Of a DNA stretch of 31,952 nucleotides, positions 1-7,145 are shown piece by piece. Position numbers and translations under genes: made by a program. A model generated the notes under the pieces. It did no database searches, was not told the origin of the DNA, and saw only the letters and a program-made list of their open reading frames with translations. Position 1 is the first letter of the stretch; each line of letters begins with the position of its first letter. Origin of the DNA: a virus; the IMG/VR virus record IMGVR_UViG_3300037296_000283, positions 1 to 31,952 of that record; one strand, given 5' to 3'.

Positions 1-2
1 CG

Positions 3-404
3 GGGCGCATTACAGGACGACCGCTCAAGCGGCCAATACTCCCAGAAATGGCAACATTGATTAAGCAAGTTATTCTGACATCGCCAAGTGACTATGTTTA
101 TGCGTTTTCACACCCCAAAGAAGACCGGCCGACAAATGACCGAGCGCATTTATCGCTGCCCACAAACATAGATCATTGGATTAAAAAGCGCTTGTCGATA
201 GATATTCAGTCTTGGTCCATCCATGATTTAAGAAGCACTGCACGGTCGCGTTGGTCAGCGTTTGCGCCACCGCATATTTGCGAGATCGCTCTTGGTCATG
301 CGTTGCCAGCGATGTGGCAGACGTATGACCATCACGATTATCTTGAAGAGCAAAGGGCGCTTTACGAGCAATGGATTATGAAGCTTCACGAGATTATTTC
401 TTAG
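3..404 (+). CDS. Tyrosine recombinase/integrase, C-terminal part (5' end outside window)
   Basis: The frame is open from the first bases, so the gene starts left of the window. The visible 133 residues contain the catalytic end of a tyrosine recombinase: box II HDLRSTARS (H-x-x-R), an LGH motif, and a candidate nucleophile Tyr in MWQTYDHHDY followed by the E-Q-R-x-L-x-x-W helix usual at the C-terminus of P4-like integrases. It would cut and rejoin DNA at att sites. It runs convergently into the excisionase-type gene, overlapping it by 11 bp, so the two may form an int/xis pair. An internal ATG at 48 is not a credible start because the motif-rich frame continues upstream. A second, complete integrase lies at 14955-16121. 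Confidence 0.85.
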   Translation, partial: GRITGRPLKRPILPEMATLIKQVILTSPSDYVYAFSHPKEDRPTNDRAHLSLPTNIDHWIKKRLSIDIQSWSIHDLRSTARSRWSAFAPPHICEIALGHALPAMWQTYDHHDYLEEQRALYEQWIMKLHEIIS

Positions 405-633
405 CGTTTGCTTGCTCCCACGCGATAACATCATCCAGCGACCATCTTGCCTCGACGCCCTCCCCAAACAACGGCTTGGGGAATTTAAACGCGTGGTCGT
501 CTTTCTTCCAGCGCCAGAATGTTGCAGGGCTTATTCTGTAACGCTCTTGAATTTGCTTGCCCGATAGGTATTCGCTTGGCAGTCCGTTTAATGCGAATGC
601 GTCGACTAGGCTTGCTGTTTGAGGTTGGCTCAT
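394..633 (-). CDS. AlpA/excisionase-type HTH protein
   Basis: A 79-residue MerR/AlpA-like winged HTH. Residues 20-60 hold the pattern YLSGKQIQERYRISPATFWRW, with a following positively charged stretch and a C-terminal ARWSLDDVIAWEQA typical of AlpA-family proteins. Such proteins act as recombination directionality factors or activators of excision in P4-like and lambdoid elements. It is the last gene of the leftward operon, and its start overlaps the upstream stop (ATGA). It meets the integrase tail head-on, which supports an Xis role. It could instead be a transcriptional regulator only. Confidence 0.75.
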   Translation of the reverse strand: MSQPQTASLVDAFALNGLPSEYLSGKQIQERYRISPATFWRWKKDDHAFKFPKPLFGEGVEARWSLDDVIAWEQANAKK

Positions 634-1223
634 TTTCCTTGCTCCTGTGCTTTATCTAATGCGTTTTTGGCGATGTCGCCAGCACCTGGCCACTTGCGGC
701 CGTAGTTGCGGATTTGCTGTAATGCTTCTTTCATTATTTCGTTTTGTTTTTTGTGCATTGCGAATTCAGCGTTAGCGGCGTCCATGATTGGACCTAGCTC
801 CTTGACGCCGCGAAGAGTGTCTAGAATTAAACGCCTTTGGTTATGCATGGCCTCCTCTTTATTTTCGTACCCTGGGGAAATGCCAAGGAACAACATGGCA
901 TCGAGCAGCTTTTCGAGGTCGTTATAGTCCAAGCCGTATTTGTCGTAAGGGGTGGGCATCTCTGTTTTTATTAACTCGGCAATTTCAGCATTATTGAGTA
1001 AGTTGTTTGAAAAGTCGCCTTTATGGTTGCTGTGCCAAAGCTTGTTGTCCATGTTCACGCCAAAGTATTTATGGGAACTAAAGTTAAGCTTTATAATGGC
1101 TTCTGATGCTGTTTGAACCGCCCCGCTGGCTTTCGCTAGCTTCATGATGTGCTCATATGTATCAAACGAAACGATGCGCTTATAGATGCAGAAACCTGCA
1201 GGATGCTTATTTAGAATACTCAT
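630..1223 (-). CDS. Phage protein of unknown function
   Basis: A soluble, mostly helical 197-residue protein that I do not recognise as a whole. The C-terminal 40 residues (MKEALQQIRNYGRKW then an A-x-x-A-L-D-K helix) resemble the tail seen on many small phage early proteins of unknown function. No membrane segment or metal motif is visible. The ATG overlaps the upstream stop (ATGA), and its own stop overlaps the excisionase start, so translation is probably coupled along the operon. Probably an accessory early protein; no function can be assigned. Confidence 0.65.
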   Translation of the reverse strand: MSILNKHPAGFCIYKRIVSFDTYEHIMKLAKASGAVQTASEAIIKLNFSSHKYFGVNMDNKLWHSNHKGDFSNNLLNNAEIAELIKTEMPTPYDKYGLDYNDLEKLLDAMLFLGISPGYENKEEAMHNQRRLILDTLRGVKELGPIMDAANAEFAMHKKQNEIMKEALQQIRNYGRKWPGAGDIAKNALDKAQEQGK

Positions 1224-1522
1224 ACTGCGTTCACGCCCTTTAATCTAATGTTCAACTGACGGTTTTGAGCCTTCTCTTTTTCAAGCTCTTTTACCATCAC
1301 TCTGCATTTCGATTCGTTGAGTGCGACAACTGCCCAAAGCAGGCCGCTTTTTACTTCGCCACCTGAGCCATGCCCGACGGTGACGTCGTGCAGTTGATCG
1401 ATGGTGTTTAGCTTGCTATCACCGATCACTTTGATTAGTTCGTTGGCAATCCATCGTGCGTGGGTGCTGTTACCTGTTTTTTTGAACAGTTCTAGTTCTG
1501 ATTGTATGGTTGGATTCAGCAT
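1220..1522 (-). CDS. Hypothetical operon protein, C-terminal coiled coil
   Basis: A 100-residue protein with no recognised family. The N-terminal half is mixed. Residues 75-95 form a short charged helix (VKELEKEKAQNRQLNIRLK) that may be a coiled coil. It lies between the membrane protein gene (12 bp upstream) and the 197-residue gene (4-bp overlap), so it is part of the same leftward transcript. Coding is supported by the tight packing and by the ATGA overlap rather than by similarity. Confidence 0.6.
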   Translation of the reverse strand: MLNPTIQSELELFKKTGNSTHARWIANELIKVIGDSKLNTIDQLHDVTVGHGSGGEVKSGLLWAVVALNESKCRVMVKELEKEKAQNRQLNIRLKGVNAV

Positions 1523-1534
1523 TGTTTCGTCCTG

Positions 1535-2491
1535 TTATTTAATGAAATATTTGTTGTTTTCTTCGGTCAAAAAGCCTTCTTTTATTAGCTCTTCAAGCGC
1601 TTGTTTTGTTCTGTTGTAGTTTGTTGTTTCGGCTGTTCGCATGGCGGCTCTTACGCCTACTTGACCTGCTGGCATTTGCTTGATTGCCTGTTTTATTTCG
1701 TGCAGTGTTGGGCGTCCGTTGTCGGTGTTTGTTTGGCTTTCGTCTGACTGTTCGTTTGGTGTTTGGCTTACTGTTGCGTTCTGTTGCTCTGGTGTTTGGC
1801 TTGGTGTTTTTTCGTCTGTAACGCCTGCTTTTACTGGTGTTTGGCGCACTGCGTAGCATGCAAAGGCGACGAGCGGGCAAAGGTCAACAAGGGCGGCTAA
1901 GATGATCCAAAGCGCCCAACGGCCAGCGCCAATAACAGAGACTAGGGCGGTTGTTGCGTCGGTGTTTGGTGTTGTTTGGTTACCAAGTTGAGCAATAGCA
2001 ATGCGGCGGTTTTCGCTGGCTTCGGTGGCTTTTATGAGCAGCTGGCCAGCGTACCAAGCATTGCCTTTTTTGTTGGCGGCTTTGGCGGAATCTGTCAGTG
2101 TTTTTTCTTGTTTTTCTAGGTCATCAATAACGGACTTTTTAAGTTTGTAGTCGTTGGAATTGTGCAATTGTGTCTGCTGGCTTTCCTGAAAGCGAGACTC
2201 GAAAAAGCCCGCCGTGGCCGATAGGCTGATGGCAAATAACACGGCGGTAATTAGGTACATGGCGCTAGCAATAGGGCGCTTGTTTGCTTGCCAAAACTTG
2301 GCGGCGGTCGCTGCAAATAGGAACTGAAAGCAGACCAACGCCAAGCCGATGATCGCCGCGAGGGCGGTATCGATCGGCATAACGGTTTGCTCGGTGAATA
2401 GCAGCACTTCACACACAACCGACACAGCGGCCAAGACTAGCGCTAGGGCAAGCATGGTAAAGCGCTCTGTTTTGTTTAAGACTAAAGACAT
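1535..2491 (-). CDS. Four-TM membrane protein with coiled coil and C-terminal winged helix
   Basis: The 318 residues divide clearly. Three hydrophobic helices lie at about 10-30, 42-64 and 76-97; a polar coiled-coil-like segment at 105-165; a fourth hydrophobic helix at 185-213; a Gln/Thr/Asn/Pro linker at 220-262 with repeated S-Q-T-P; and a compact winged-helix-like end (PTLHEIKQAIKQM, then RTKQALEELIKEGFL) at 262-318. The last part looks like a DNA-binding or replication-control wHTH tethered to the membrane on the cytoplasmic side. I do not know a named family with this layout. Possible roles are membrane anchoring of element DNA or signal-dependent regulation. Confidence 0.7.
   Translation of the reverse strand: MSLVLNKTERFTMLALALVLAAVSVVCEVLLFTEQTVMPIDTALAAIIGLALVCFQFLFAATAAKFWQANKRPIASAMYLITAVLFAISLSATAGFFESRFQESQQTQLHNSNDYKLKKSVIDDLEKQEKTLTDSAKAANKKGNAWYAGQLLIKATEASENRRIAIAQLGNQTTPNTDATTALVSVIGAGRWALWIILAALVDLCPLVAFACYAVRQTPVKAGVTDEKTPSQTPEQQNATVSQTPNEQSDESQTNTDNGRPTLHEIKQAIKQMPAGQVGVRAAMRTAETTNYNRTKQALEELIKEGFLTEENNKYFIK
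1723..1845 (-). repeat. Degenerate short repeats encoding S-Q-T-P linker
   Basis: GGTGTTTGGC occurs on the plus strand at 1758-1767, 1791-1800 and 1836-1845, with variants near 1723-1737 and 1962. On the coding (minus) strand these give repeated S-Q-T-P units in the linker between the last membrane helix and the winged helix. Such runs can change in length by slippage or unequal recombination. Confidence 0.6.
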
Positions 2492-2501
2492 GCCTGGCTC
2501 C

Positions 2502-2981
2502 TTATGCGGCTTTGGTTTGTTTGTTGCTGAATCGTTTTAAGTGATTCGTTTCAAAAAAGTGGTAGCCGTAGTTCGCCCCGACATAGCCCATTCTTAAATC
2601 GTCGTATTGAACATACGCCAGATATTTATGCTTAAATTTCATGCTCCAATCATTTGGCTCGCCTTTTCCGCTTGACGCATGAGTGGCGCTGAATAATTTA
2701 AACTCCGTGACTTTGCCGTTTTCTAGAATGACTCGAATGATGCCTTCGTATGTTTGATACCAGCCATCAGCCAGCATAATTCCGTTTTTATAAGAGCAGC
2801 CTTTCGTACCGAGCTGAGTAAAACTATCACCGGCTTTCAAGCGTTCGCCATTTCCTAGAATCAGATCAGGCATACCCATTTTTTTCTTGTCATCGAAAGC
2901 AATGACGTAGCAAGTTTCCGCTGCGATGGCATCAACTTCTTCGCTGAACAGTGTTGGCCACTGAAGGCATGGCTTTGACAT
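2502..2981 (-). CDS. Hypothetical phage protein
   Basis: A soluble 159-residue protein of mixed alpha/beta character with many aromatic residues (for example SMKFKHKYLAYVQYDDLRMG near 117-136). No signal peptide, TM segment or catalytic motif is recognisable. It sits 10 bp upstream of the four-TM protein gene and 23 bp downstream of the next gene in the same leftward operon. Function unknown; the coding call rests on length, lack of a competing frame and operon position. Confidence 0.6.
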   Translation of the reverse strand: MSKPCLQWPTLFSEEVDAIAAETCYVIAFDDKKKMGMPDLILGNGERLKAGDSFTQLGTKGCSYKNGIMLADGWYQTYEGIIRVILENGKVTEFKLFSATHASSGKGEPNDWSMKFKHKYLAYVQYDDLRMGYVGANYGYHFFETNHLKRFSNKQTKAA

Positions 2982-3004
2982 AATTACTCTCCCTGTTAGG
3001 CGGT

Positions 3005-3472
3005 TTAGGCCGCTTGTTCTTTGGTTTGTTGCAGTACGGATGCCGCGAGTTCGAAGCCGTGGAAGCCTTTGAGAAAGGTGTTTCGTTGGTCGGCTTTAAG
3101 GTCGCCATGCTCGTTGCGCGGGTTCGCCCAGCTTTGTGGGTTGGCGTATATCGCTAGTGCAGATAGTGCCGCGTCACGCTGGATTTCTGCATGGTCGTTT
3201 AGCAAGTTACTTGCATGGGCGTGGGCGTTGTTTAGAGCGCTTTCTAGCTCTTTTATTGTGCGTTGCTGCTGCTGGTTTTGCATTTTGATGCGGTAGTTTT
3301 CTCCCGCTTGAGCGGCCAACGCATCGCGCATGCTTTCAGACATGTTGGCGATTTTTTCAATGGCTTCGTAGCCTTCCAGCGCTGCGACCAACTCGCGTAC
3401 GCTGATTTCGTTTCCGTGTTTGTCGTGGCCAGCAAGGCCGCTCAAGTTCCAATCTATTGATGGCGTGTTCAT
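3005..3472 (-). CDS. Hypothetical phage protein with coiled coil
   Basis: A 155-residue protein. A central heptad-like helix spans about residues 55-95 (KMQNQQQQRTIKELESALNN). The C-terminal part (ALSALAIYANPQSW, then D-Q-R-N-T-F) resembles the ending of several lambdoid early-operon proteins of unknown function. The ATG overlaps the stop of the ASCH-like gene (ATGA), which implies translational coupling. The opposite-strand frames in this interval look like shadows. No function assigned. Confidence 0.65.
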   Translation of the reverse strand: MNTPSIDWNLSGLAGHDKHGNEISVRELVAALEGYEAIEKIANMSESMRDALAAQAGENYRIKMQNQQQQRTIKELESALNNAHAHASNLLNDHAEIQRDAALSALAIYANPQSWANPRNEHGDLKADQRNTFLKGFHGFELAASVLQQTKEQAA

Positions 3473-4191
3473 GCTGCTTGCTCCAATTTTTTACCGTTTA
3501 GTTCAGCTATTTTGAACTCGATTACCCACACCCATTCGTTTTTTTTCCATGAGTTCGGATAAACCTTGTCCCACATATCTTGGAACTGTTTGCGATCACC
3601 AAAGCGCCAAGCTAAGCCAGCCTTTGCAGTCATTTCTTCTGTGATGGTGCCTTCAGCTTTGGCGTCGTCTTCGGTGATGTCTTGAACTCGCTCAAGGCGA
3701 ACGTTGGTGATTTCCAGCTCTAGACGGCAAACCCAACGAGGCATGTGGATTGATGGCTTCCATCGGCATACAAGCTCTCCTAACTCAATGTCGTAGAATT
3801 CGCATGAGTCACCAGATGCCTTGTAAGAGCAGTATTTCGGATTCTGAAAGCCTTCTCGGTCGACCATAAATGCGCCTTCATCTTCCTGATTTACTAGCGG
3901 CCCCTGCCAAGTCTCACGCACCCATAGGCGGTCGCCTGGCATCCCGAATGGGGAAACTTCAATATCCGTTTCTGGAAAATCCGTTCCAACGCCACGACGG
4001 ATAAATGCCCCAAACTTACCTTTCTTTGGGTGGCTAGACTTAATTCGGCCAAAAGCCCCACCAGATGCCGCGTCTTCAAACGCCCAGCCATTTGATGGCT
4101 GGTTTTTCACTGGTCGACGTGTTTGGGTTTTGCGGCCATCAAGGATGGCTTTCACCATGTCGGTGTTGAATAGGATAGGGCGCTCTTTCAT
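3469..4191 (-). CDS. ASCH/PUA-like phage protein
   Basis: The 240-residue protein opens with MKERPILFNTDMVKAILDGR followed by KTQTRRPVK, a very recognisable start of a widespread phage family. It continues with GDRLWVRETW, HMPRWVCRLELEITNVRLER and WVWVIEF, in the usual order. The family has an ASCH-like (PUA-related) fold thought to bind RNA or nucleic acid. Its role in the phage cycle is not established. It is coupled by 4-bp ATGA overlaps to RdgC upstream and to the coiled-coil gene downstream. Length agrees with the family. Confidence 0.85.
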   Translation of the reverse strand: MKERPILFNTDMVKAILDGRKTQTRRPVKNQPSNGWAFEDAASGGAFGRIKSSHPKKGKFGAFIRRGVGTDFPETDIEVSPFGMPGDRLWVRETWQGPLVNQEDEGAFMVDREGFQNPKYCSYKASGDSCEFYDIELGELVCRWKPSIHMPRWVCRLELEITNVRLERVQDITEDDAKAEGTITEEMTAKAGLAWRFGDRKQFQDMWDKVYPNSWKKNEWVWVIEFKIAELNGKKLEQAA

Positions 4192-5102
4192 GCCGCTTGC
4201 TCCTGCTGATTCACGGTAATTTCAAGCCAAACAGCTAGACTTCCGAATAGCTCTCGGGTGGTGAGTGTGGCTAGGGCGAACGTGGCGTCCATGTCGGATA
4301 AGCCACCACCTTGCGAATCGTTAAAAGCAGCTTCTTTGATAGCGTCGTCCCATTTCACTTTACGAATGGTTAGGTCGTCGTGTAGCACGAATGACAGTTT
4401 GTCTGACCAGCGTAGGGCGAGGCTTTTCACGCTCATGCCTTGCTGCAAATGGCGCGTAACGTCGTCGCTCAGTGGCTCTAGCGCTTTGAAGCGAATAGAG
4501 GCCTTGTCTTCGCTGCGGTCTTGAATGTCGCATTCGTCGCCTGTTTCTAGGCTGGATGGAAGCTCGTTCATCATGAGCCAATGTGTCATGGTGGATGACG
4601 GTGACACTTGCGCTTGCAGCGGTGTCATGGCGAAGCTGCCAAGCATGGTTTGCAGGTGCTTGAATGTTTGCTCGATCATGCTGGCGTTGGTTGTGTAGAT
4701 CACGAAAATGCCGGCTTTGCTGTCGATGTGCATCCATACGTCGCTGCGCTTGGCGTACGCTGTTGGGCGCATGGTAAAGATCAGCTCGTCTTTCATGTCG
4801 GCTTTTTCTTTACGACCTACTTTGCGGCCTTCTATTAGTTCGATTTGCGCCACTTTCTCTTCCAGCGCTTCGCGGACGATGGCGCTTGGTAGGTTCTTTT
4901 CTTCTTTACCAAACCGCATTAACAAGCAATCGCCAGAGCGTAGCGCGAAGGTTTCGCTGTTGCGGATTAGCGGCATAGAGCCGAATGTAAACTCTTCTTG
5001 CGAGCCGCATTCTTTTAATGCGAACTCAGGAAGCGCGGCTTCAAGTACATCGAAATCGACGGCTTCTTTTAACTGGAAAATTGTTGCGGATTTGAAAAAC
5101 AT
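4188..5102 (-). CDS. rdgC: RdgC-family recombination-associated protein
   Basis: The 304 residues match the usual RdgC length (about 303). The N-terminus (MFFKSATIFQL, then F-A-L-K-E-C-G-S-Q-E-E-F-T-F-G) carries the characteristic CGSQE-x-F-x-(F/Y)-G signature. Further family patterns are LPSAIVREALEEKVAQIE, EGRKVGRKEKADMKDE and the C-terminal KLSFVLHDDLTIRKVKWDD. RdgC forms a dimeric ring on double-stranded DNA and restrains RecA-dependent recombination. A phage copy beside CsrA-type regulators and under a likely SOS promoter suggests it modulates host recombination during induction. ATGA overlap with the downstream gene. Confidence 0.93.
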   Translation of the reverse strand: MFFKSATIFQLKEAVDFDVLEAALPEFALKECGSQEEFTFGSMPLIRNSETFALRSGDCLLMRFGKEEKNLPSAIVREALEEKVAQIELIEGRKVGRKEKADMKDELIFTMRPTAYAKRSDVWMHIDSKAGIFVIYTTNASMIEQTFKHLQTMLGSFAMTPLQAQVSPSSTMTHWLMMNELPSSLETGDECDIQDRSEDKASIRFKALEPLSDDVTRHLQQGMSVKSLALRWSDKLSFVLHDDLTIRKVKWDDAIKEAAFNDSQGGGLSDMDATFALATLTTRELFGSLAVWLEITVNQQEQAA

Positions 5103-5111
5103 GGGCGGCTC

Positions 5112-5543
5112 CTATTTGTTTGCGTCTACAGAGACAGCGTCTTCGAATTTAATAATCTGGCGTGAGTTGCTTTCTGCTGTATCACCGTTTTTAATCACTC
5201 TGTAGCGAGCAGCCTGGTATTCATAGACGCCATCAATGATGCCTTCTTCGATTCTTGTGCCATCGCTCAGTGGTTGTTGAATGTTGTTTCGAGCAACCCA
5301 TTCGTATTCAAGCGCTTTAAGCATGTCTTCTGCGCCAAAGATAACCTCGTCGAGTTCGTCTACTGTTTCGCTGCTAGTATTCCAAAATCGATTTTTGTCT
5401 AGATCTTTAGCAAGGCCATAGCCGTCCATGTGGATGCTATATTCATCCGCTATGTCTTGGGCTTCATCACTGTCATAGCCGTTACTGATTGCCGCAGCGA
5501 TTAAAATTTCGCTGGTTATGGTTGGGCGTTTTTCAGAAAACAT
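5112..5543 (-). CDS. Hypothetical operon protein
   Basis: An acidic 143-residue protein lying 9 bp upstream of rdgC and 13 bp downstream of the divergent CsrA-like gene. The N-terminal half is helical and Asp/Glu rich; the C-terminal half is predicted beta-rich. No metal, nucleotide-binding or membrane motif is seen, and I do not recognise a family. Its position in the operon is the main support for it being a gene. Confidence 0.6.
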   Translation of the reverse strand: MFSEKRPTITSEILIAAAISNGYDSDEAQDIADEYSIHMDGYGLAKDLDKNRFWNTSSETVDELDEVIFGAEDMLKALEYEWVARNNIQQPLSDGTRIEEGIIDGVYEYQAARYRVIKNGDTAESNSRQIIKFEDAVSVDANK

Positions 5544-5556
5544 ATAACTCTCCCTA

Positions 5557-5877
5557 TTAATTCGCTTTTAAAGCGGTTTGGTAATTTTCGTGGCGCACGA
5601 CTTGTAAGTAGTGCGGGAATTTATCGATCGTGATCGCTGTGCGGTGTGGCTTGCTGTCTGCATTAACAGAAAACACCACTTCACCGACTGCGAATTGGTC
5701 GCCATCGCTGCGCGTGTGGTCTTTCCTGCTCACTACGCCAGCAACAATGGTGGCGATTTTTAAGCGGGTTTGATGACCTTTGCGGCTGACAAATTCGATG
5801 ATCGATAGCGGTACGGCCTGATCATTTAAAATCATGATTTTCTGGCCTTTCTTACGAGTCATCGTGAAGCCGCTCAT
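5557..5877 (-). CDS. Divergent CsrA-like RNA-binding protein
   Basis: Residues 5-45 keep a CsrA-like core: T-M-T-R-K-K-G-Q-K-I-M-I-L (compare the usual L-T-R-R-x-G-E), an inserted loop, then IIEFVSRKGHQTRLKIAT in place of the V-K-G-N-Q-V-R-I strand pair. The protein is longer than CsrA (106 versus about 61 residues), and the classical R-E-E-I strand 5 is not obvious; an extra beta-rich C-terminus follows. Its start overlaps the stop of the canonical CsrA gene (TAATG). It may form a heterodimer with, or antagonise, the neighbouring CsrA; that is inference. Confidence 0.65.
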   Translation of the reverse strand: MSGFTMTRKKGQKIMILNDQAVPLSIIEFVSRKGHQTRLKIATIVAGVVSRKDHTRSDGDQFAVGEVVFSVNADSKPHRTAITIDKFPHYLQVVRHENYQTALKAN

Positions 5878-6086
5878 TACTGCACGCCTTGTTCTAGTGC
5901 GGCCTTGCGGTCACGCTCTATCACTTCATCACGCATGATTTTTACGTCACTCGATGCTGTGAACTTTAGGTGCGTTTGCTGGCCTTTTACTGCCGCGCTT
6001 TTGATGTTAAACGTGGTTTCGTTTTCACTCGCTGGCACAGTGACGGTGATGCTTTCGCCTACGCGGCGAGTTAGTGTTAAAGACAT
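5877..6086 (-). CDS. csrA: CsrA/RsmA-family translational regulator
   Basis: A 69-residue CsrA homologue. It starts SLTLTRRVGESITVTV, with the conserved L-T-R-R-x-G-E. It then has an inserted acidic loop, VKGQQTHLKF in place of V-K-G-N-Q-V-R-I, and IMRDEVIER matching the functionally key R44-E-E-I region (Glu45 replaced by Asp). CsrA dimers bind A-N-GGA motifs near ribosome binding sites and change translation or stability of mRNAs. A copy in an early operon could retune host or phage translation. Unusual: a second CsrA-like gene follows directly with a one-base stop/start overlap. Confidence 0.88.
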   Translation of the reverse strand: MSLTLTRRVGESITVTVPASENETTFNIKSAAVKGQQTHLKFTASSDVKIMRDEVIERDRKAALEQGVQ

Positions 6087-6094
6087 ACTGCCCC

Positions 6095-6481
6095 CTATCC
6101 TCTATGCGGCTGGTTGAAACCGCCCTGTTGTCCGTAGCCTGGCGCTTGCTGCTGAGGCGGTGCTGGCTGTGGTGCTTGTTGTGGCGCATTGCCCCAACTG
6201 CCGAATGATTGCGGTTCTTGTGGGTGTCCAGTTTGTTGCTGGTTTTGGTCGTCCCAGAAAACAAAAAGTTTGGTTGATCCGCTCATTCCAACAGGCAGGG
6301 CGTCCATATCAATGCTGATTTGCGGCATTGGGGAATTATTTTCCGCTGGCCATGCGGTCACTCGGCCAAGCGTGGCATAACGGTTCTTCTCTTTTTGTTG
6401 GCGGTTATGGTCCAGCTCGTTGCTTTGGTACGTTTCTGCAATGTAGGCCAAGCGGCCTTTTGCTAAAGGTTGTCTTGCCAT
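6095..6481 (-). CDS. Pro/Gln-rich tailed phage protein, possibly ssDNA-binding
   Basis: 128 residues in two parts. Residues 1-83 are a folded, beta-rich domain (RYATLGRVTAWPAENNSPMP, then KLFVFWDD). Residues 84-128 are a disordered Gln/Pro/Gly tail (APQPAPPQQQAPGYGQQGG). A small beta domain plus a flexible low-complexity tail recalls SSB-type proteins, and the neighbour RdgC also acts on DNA, but no OB-fold signature or acidic SSB tip is present. The ssDNA-binding idea is a guess. It lies 8 bp upstream of csrA in the leftward operon. Confidence 0.65.
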   Translation of the reverse strand: MARQPLAKGRLAYIAETYQSNELDHNRQQKEKNRYATLGRVTAWPAENNSPMPQISIDMDALPVGMSGSTKLFVFWDDQNQQQTGHPQEPQSFGSWGNAPQQAPQPAPPQQQAPGYGQQGGFNQPHRG

Positions 6482-6492
6482 GGGTAATTCTC

Positions 6493-6918
6493 CTAAACGA
6501 TTAATAGATCAAGTGGGTTGTCGCGACGTCCGCCTTTGTGGCCGCGTACGTGTCGTGTTGTTCTTACAAGTGAATGATTGGCATCGCCAACGAATGGGGT
6601 ATCGATGATGCTGACGAACCCAGCGAGCAGGCCGAAGAAAAGAGCGCCACAGCGAAGGGTGCCTGCATAACTTGATTCGATTTTGAACTTGATGTCACCC
6701 AGCGCAATGGCAACCGCAACGGCATGAATGTTGTTGCGAGCGCCGTAATGTTCGCGAGCAGCAACAAGGTGATGCACGATAGTTGGTTCGGCCTTGCCAA
6801 GGTTGTACGCGATGGTTTTGGCGGGTAGGCCGTGAGCGGACATGACTAGTGGTTCTAGTTGTGTTGCTTTGAGTGAAGCGGTTTTAGATGGATAAAACGT
6901 TATGTTTTCGCGTGACAT
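6493..6918 (-). CDS. LuxR-type HTH protein with hydrophobic C-terminal segment
   Basis: Residues 20-70 carry a LuxR/GerE-type HTH pattern: GLPAKTIAYNLGKAEPTIVH, followed by R-N-N-I-H-A-V-A-V-A-I-A-L-G. There is no receiver or autoinducer domain. After it comes a hydrophobic stretch (residues about 85-103, LRCGALFFGLLAGFVSIID), then a basic tail rich in Arg, His and Gly. It is the first gene of the leftward operon, with the ribosome binding site AGGAGA about 8 bases before ATG and the LexA box about 86 bp upstream. A membrane-associated DNA-binding regulator is plausible; the DNA target is unknown. Confidence 0.7.
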   Translation of the reverse strand: MSRENITFYPSKTASLKATQLEPLVMSAHGLPAKTIAYNLGKAEPTIVHHLVAAREHYGARNNIHAVAVAIALGDIKFKIESSYAGTLRCGALFFGLLAGFVSIIDTPFVGDANHSLVRTTRHVRGHKGGRRDNPLDLLIV

Positions 6919-7003
6919 CGTGTCATCTCCTGTTTTGTTGAATATAAATTACTAAAAATGTAATTTTAAGTCAACAAAGAATACAAAGAAAACAAACCAA
7001 ATT

Positions 7004-7023
7004 TACTGTATGTTTATACAGTA
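7004..7023. promoter_or_regulatory. LexA (SOS) box
   Basis: TACTGTATGTTTATACAGTA is a 20-bp near-perfect palindrome with CTGT-N8-ACAG. It matches the gammaproteobacterial LexA operator (TACTGTATATATATACAGTA) everywhere except the central bases. It lies between the leftward LuxR/csrA/rdgC operon (first ATG at 6918) and the rightward small gene at 7146. Nearby leftward hexamers (TTGACT on the minus strand near 6965-6970) and a rightward TAGGAT at 7033-7038 could belong to promoters. LexA would repress one or both until DNA damage. Confidence 0.85.
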
Positions 7024-7145
7024 AAGTGGTGGTAGGATAGATGGAAAAAGGGATTGGCTCTTTAAAAGGGTTCTTAAATTAATTTAATTTTTTATAAAAT
7101 AGGATGAGTTTAAGGAAGTAAGGTGTGATGTATGGAGTATTCACG

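Noticed and set aside
1593-1880. Long basic minus-strand frame overlapping the membrane protein gene.
   Set aside because: It is the shadow of the repetitive Q/T/P linker in another frame, with low-complexity Arg/Asn/Thr content and no ribosome binding site.
4360-4737. A 125-residue frame on the same strand as rdgC.
   Set aside because: It lies fully inside rdgC in another frame and is rich in Arg/His/Gln, typical of a shadow frame.
6095-6481. Calling the Pro/Gln-rich protein an SSB.
   Set aside because: No OB-fold signature and no acidic D-D-x-P-F tip at the C-terminus; left as an unknown.
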